DNA of 64,000 bases, from the NCBI RefSeq assembly GCF_029633865.1, contig NC_079216.1, positions 63,828,006-63,892,005 on the forward strand, given 5' to 3'. Both the position numbers and the translations under genes were made by a program. Source of the stretch: Lampris incognitus. Lineage: Eukaryota; Chordata; Actinopteri; Lampriformes; Lampridae. Of the stretch, positions 60,090 through 64,000 are shown one piece after another (position 1 is the first letter of the stretch; every line of letters begins with the position of its first letter). The notes beneath the pieces were generated by a model. It searched no databases, was not told where the DNA came from, and saw only the letters and a program-made list of their open reading frames with translations.

Positions 60090-61006
60090 GCTTGTCAACT
60101 AGTGGTAAAAAAAACAACCCAAAAAACCGTATGAAGGGAAGTAAAGGTGGGTTTTATTCTCCAGACTTGGCGGACGGGTTGGTTAGGGAGGGTCGCCCCG
60201 GTGCCATTTATCCTGGGAGCACGCCTGCAAGGCTGCACGGTGATGTCATGCGCGTTTATGACCGCCTCCGACAAGTGCACGAGGTGGGCGGGTCCTGCTC
60301 ATCTTCTGGCAAGGTTCTTTTCCTGGCAGATGTTGCCGGGGGAGGGGGGGGCGGGGCAGGGGGGCGACGGTCATTTCCAGGGAAATAGCGCCGCCGACTG
60401 GAGGGAATCGGGGCGCCTGTCGGTGTCGCGTCAAAATCTGCGACCGTCGAAAAAAAAACGCCGGCATCCACGTGACGTCACCGGATCGCGTTTCCGGAGA
60501 GGGGCGAGCCCCCCCCCCCGCCGCCGCCGCCGCGTCGTTAGCTGACCTCAGCCCAACACGCGCGCCCTGAACTTTAAGACAACCGACCCAATATTAATGA
60601 AACTAGACCAGGAGGTGGGGAGGAGCCGGATGAGGGCGGCGAGAGTACGTCTCTATCCAAGGCGGGCTCCCGTGTGGATTTCGGTGAGTTTCGACAGAGG
60701 CAAGCGCCGTTCTGGCGAGCAGCGGAAGAGGGCGCTGTGGCCACAGCGCCGTGTTGCGTCCGCAGAGCGGCCCCACACTGGAGGCGAAGCAGCGAAGTCG
60801 CCGCACGCATGGTCACGGTTTTCCAGGGTCGCACAATTTAGCGTAACACCAACTCGTACGTTTTCCGTTTTTCACGCTCCGGTCAAAATGAGCCCCCCAG
60901 CGATCCGTGGTTCGGTTCGGTCTGCAGAGCGGCGTTAGACTGTGTTGTGCATCATTCACCTCGGCTCTGCTTTGGACCTCGGAGCTCACTGGAACGTCAT
61001 CGTGTC
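60090..61006. promoter_or_regulatory. Divergent SYNM / PGPEP1L promoter region
   Basis: A CpG-rich spacer of about 0.9 kb between two start codons pointing away from each other. An overlapping E-box and CRE (CACGTG 60469-60474, TGACGTCA 60473-60480) is followed by an ETS-type TTTCCGG and a GCC repeat at about 60521-60533. A bidirectional arrangement is inferred from geometry and composition. No start sites are proven. Confidence 0.6.
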
Positions 61007-63717
61007 ATGGATACGGACGGAACAGTGGTCATAACAGGTATGCCTTCCTTACAGCTGACGTCATCAGGGGGCACCCTAAGGGCATTCTTGGGGGGGGGGG
61101 GGCAGGTCCCAGTTTGTGCTTCCTGCTCTATTTAGATGGATGTGGTAGACTGGATCCAGTCGTTTAGAGCAGGGTTTCTCAACCGGGGGTCCGCGGACCC
61201 CTAGTGGTCCGTGGTGTAATTGCAAGGGGTCCGTGAAAATAAAATATCTTTTAAAAAAAAGATCCTATCACATTTATAGAAACAGGATTATTTTACTCAA
61301 ATGTGACTGAGACCTTTATCTACCTAAACTATAAAGGGTAACAGGACTTTTTTCTCTAATTACTTCCGTTTCACAAGTGTAATCTATTGTACTTTAATAA
61401 GAGATCTCGCTCCCGTTTGCATTGTTAAAAGTTACTGCATAAAAAGTCTGTTTTGTTACATATATCTGAAAGTTACTGAATACATATTCTGTTTTGTTAC
61501 ATATATCTGAAAGTTACTGAATACATATTCTGTCTTGTTACATATATCTGAAAGTTACTGAATACATATTCTGTTTTGTTACATACATCTGAAAGTTACT
61601 GCATAAGAATTCTGTTTTGTTACATATATCTGAAAGTTACTGAATACATATTCTGTTTTGTTACATATATCTGAAAGTTACTGAATATATATTCTGTTTT
61701 GTTACATATATCTGAAAGTTACTGAATACATATTCTGTTTTGTTACATATATCTGAAAGTTACTGAATACATATTCTGTTTTGTTACATATATCTGAAAG
61801 TTACTGAATACATATTCTGTTTTGTTACATATATCTGAAAGTTACTGAATACATATTCTGTTTTGTTACATATATCTGAAAGTTACTGAATACATATTCT
61901 GTTGTTACATATATCTGAAAGTTACTGAATACATATTCTGTTTTGTTACATATATCTGAAAGTTACTGAATACATATTCTGTGTTGTTACATATATCTGA
62001 AAGTTACTGCATAAGAATTCTGTTTTGTTAACTATATCGAAGTTACAACTGAAAGCTCTTATTTTTGCCCCAAAGAGTGAATAAATGCTATAATGCAATT
62101 TAAAATGCAGTTTCTACTGTTTCTATCAAATTGCAACCCCCCTCCCCCAAGATCAGGTGGAGGGGTCCTCAGGGTAGATCAAAAATACGCAGGGGGTCCC
62201 GGACCCCCAAAAGGTTGAGGACCACTGGTTTAGAGGGTAAACAGATGCCAGTCCACTGTGCAGTTTCTGCCTCACTGTGTTGTGCTCCTGCCTGAAAGTC
62301 TGTCGTGAACAGCTCTGGTACATTCAGCACCCTTTTCTTCTTCTAGCCAGCCTTTTGTTTCAGATGGTCTTCCCTCAGTACTGATAGATAAATGGTTAAA
62401 AATGCAGCTTACTAGGAATACTGATTTTAGGAGCATTATTTCTATCATCTCAGGCCACTTAGAATTGAAAATAGGAGACAGATATATTAGAATTGTGTGT
62501 GTGGGTAGATAAATCATATCCAGATGAATGCGTACCTGCTCATTTCTGATCTAATTTTCTCTCCAAAAAAAAAATGCCACTACGAACAAATTGGAAAAAA
62601 ACCTACCAAAATGGGACTGTAGGTGTATTTGTCCAGCCGGGTAACTAGCACTGATATCCACAAACAGTCTCTGAAGAGAAAAGGAAAGATTTTTCCTTTG
62701 ATTAATTATCACTTAGCACCATAATGCACCTATTTTTGCAACAAAAACAAAAAATTCAAATTCTTTCATGCGCTTTTATCACAATCGCGTCCGTAGCCTG
62801 GGAGCCAGTGGGCTCTAGAATTCAAATACAACTGTTGGGGAAATGAAGGCCTTCTGGTTTGTTTTTTAGGGTTTGGACCTTTCCGGCAGCACTTCGTGAA
62901 TCTGAGTTGGACAGCCGCCCAGGTAACGGTTAAGATATTTTCATGGCATTGATAATTTAGCAGGTTGGAGAACACTCATCGACTGAAATGATGTACATTT
63001 GGGACTCCCAGAGCTTGCAGGTGGCTGGGCTGGGAAGGGGGGAGAGTGTTCACATCAAGGAGTTACCAGTAAGCTACCTCAAGACCCAGCAGATCATTGC
63101 TGACCTTTGGCAAACTCTCCGCCCGAAGGTAAAATACACCGCCTTAGTCTTGAGGCCTAAACAGGAGCATGCCGACTACGCCGCCAGAAGTCGAGTCTTG
63201 GTCTTGATGTGTTTTTTCATCTGTGCCCAAGTTAATTGTGCATCTTGGAATAGCGAGAGGGTCCAAAGCCGTCGTTCTGGAGCAGACGGGGAAGAACGGT
63301 GGCTACGCCGACAAAGACGTGAGCGGCGTTTGCCCTGAGAGCCGCTGCTGTGTCCAAGGAGGACCAGAAAAGCTGGACTCTCTCATAAATATGAGGTCCC
63401 TCTCCAAGCAGTTCAAACACATGGGGACAGATGTCGTTTACTCCAGGGACGCCGGCGGGTAAGTTTTCTTGTTTCCCCCAGCAAGACAATGTGCTGACAA
63501 GACACTCAGTTTGTGAAGTAACGTGTCCTCTTCCCCTCTCAGGTACGTCTGTGACTTTGCTTATTACTGCTCGCTGTACCACGGCGAGAGGAGAGCAGCC
63601 CTCGTCCATCTCCCTGCATCTGGCAGCAGGGCCTCAACAGACAGACTGGTGCCTCTGCTGCAGGCGCTCATTCGGACCATGCTCCAACAACTAGACGCAG
63701 CCCCAAACACTGCATGA
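61007..63717 (+). CDS. PGPEP1L: Pyroglutamyl-peptidase I-like protein, 5 exons
   Basis: Exons: 61007-61037, 62870-62922, 63021-63128, 63232-63458, 63543-63717. Phases 1, 0, 0 and 2 join into 197 aa, close to the family's usual 196-215. The enzyme family (peptidase C15) removes N-terminal pyroglutamate from peptides in the cytosol. Visible signatures are VVITGFGPF at residues 7-15, LIVHLGIARG at 65-74, VVLEQTGKN with Glu81, DAGGYVCDFAYY with Cys143, and AALVHLPAS with His162. These match the Glu-Cys-His catalytic triad of the family, so the protein may be active. The name PGPEP1L instead of PGPEP1 comes from the position next to SYNM, as in human. Intron 1 (61038-62869) hosts a hAT-like MITE. 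Exon 1 is only 31 coding nt. Confidence 0.93.
61170..62227. mobile_element. hAT-like MITE with internal tandem array
   Basis: The ends are CAGGGTTTCTCAACCGGGGG and, in reverse complement at the right, CAGTGGTCCTCAACC, the hAT (Charlie-like) terminal pattern. A perfect 8-bp target duplication GTTTAGAG lies at 61162-61169 and 62228-62235. No transposase ORF. About 600 bp of the interior is a tandem repeat. It lies in intron 1 of PGPEP1L. Confidence 0.93.
61428..62030 (+). repeat. 41-bp tandem repeat inside the MITE, about 14 copies
   Basis: The unit is TTACTGAATACATATTCTGT followed by TTTGTTACATATATCTGAAAG. Copies differ by one or two bases (GCATAAGAATT variants at both ends). One copy near 61890-61930 is 2-3 bp shorter. 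Confidence 0.95.
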
Positions 63718-64000
63718 CGTGTGCGAATACCTGCCAAGTTGTTCAAGACTTACAGTCGTATGCGTAGTCGAGAACCACCGACATCGACTCACAGCTCGCC
63801 GCGGAGACGCCGATCACGCCCCCCCCCCCCCCCGACACATTGGCAGAAAAGCATCGCGGCGAAATCACGAGTAGCCAGGTAATGAAACAGTTGCGGCGAT
63901 ATTTCTTATCCACTTTTTTTTATTCAAAAATTCAGGAGAGAGGAAAAACAAAAAAAGAAAAGAAAGAAAACACAAGAAATTCTCAGATACACATTTTCGA
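63718..64000 (+). other. PGPEP1L 3' flank
   Basis: Poly(C) at 63818-63833, an AT-rich stretch after 63890 and an A/G-rich tail. No AATAAA before the window edge, so the transcript end is not seen. Confidence 0.5.

Noticed and set aside
59336..60134. Long ORFs overlapping SYNM exon 1 in other frames and on the plus strand
   Set aside because: They are shadows of the GC-rich synemin rod exon, whose true frame has coiled-coil heptads and proper splice sites.

Overview
The window is nuclear DNA from a ray-finned (teleost) fish. The evidence is three multi-exon vertebrate genes with GT-AG or GC-AG introns, several tRNA-derived SINEs with the DANA/Mermaid-like architecture typical of fish, Tc1, hAT and L2-type repeats, abundant microsatellites and many poly(G)/poly(C) runs. 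Bases 1-80 are an assembly gap.

The genes lie in the right 40%. TTC23 (+, 38887-50936, 10 coding exons, 422 aa as assembled here) is a TPR protein of the cilium. SYNM (-, 53938-60089, 4 coding exons, 1029 aa) is the intermediate-filament protein synemin and converges on TTC23. PGPEP1L (+, 61007-63717, 5 exons, 197 aa) is a pyroglutamyl-peptidase I family member that diverges from SYNM across a CpG-rich spacer of about 0.9 kb. From memory, this order and orientation matches the human 15q26.3 block IGF1R-PGPEP1L-SYNM-TTC23-LRRC28-MEF2A in mirror image. I see no LRRC28 exons upstream of TTC23.

The left 38 kb contains no gene I can support. It holds two orphan CpG-rich promoter-like islands (about 3.2-4.0 kb and 26.5-27.0 kb), long non-repetitive stretches that could contain conserved regulatory DNA, and many mobile elements: a hAT-like element with a satellite array grown across its 3' junction (11.2-12.7 kb), three V-SINE/DANA-like SINE copies, a 1.2 kb palindromic Tc1 derivative (31.2-32.4 kb) and an L2 fragment.

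The most unusual element is at 36603-37304. It is a tiny LTR retrotransposon (TRIM class) arranged LTR-internal-LTR-internal-LTR. It has a primer-binding site matching the 3' end of vertebrate tRNA-Leu, a polypurine tract and flanking ATAT duplications. Each LTR contains a tRNA-like Pol III promoter with a well-formed A box and a B box, spaced as in a real tRNA. I know of no named family with exactly this design, and it is the best candidate here for something undescribed.

The genes are neighbours rather than a functional operon. TTC23 has a plausible RFX X-box 91 nt before its start codon, in line with a ciliary role. SYNM and PGPEP1L may share a bidirectional promoter region.
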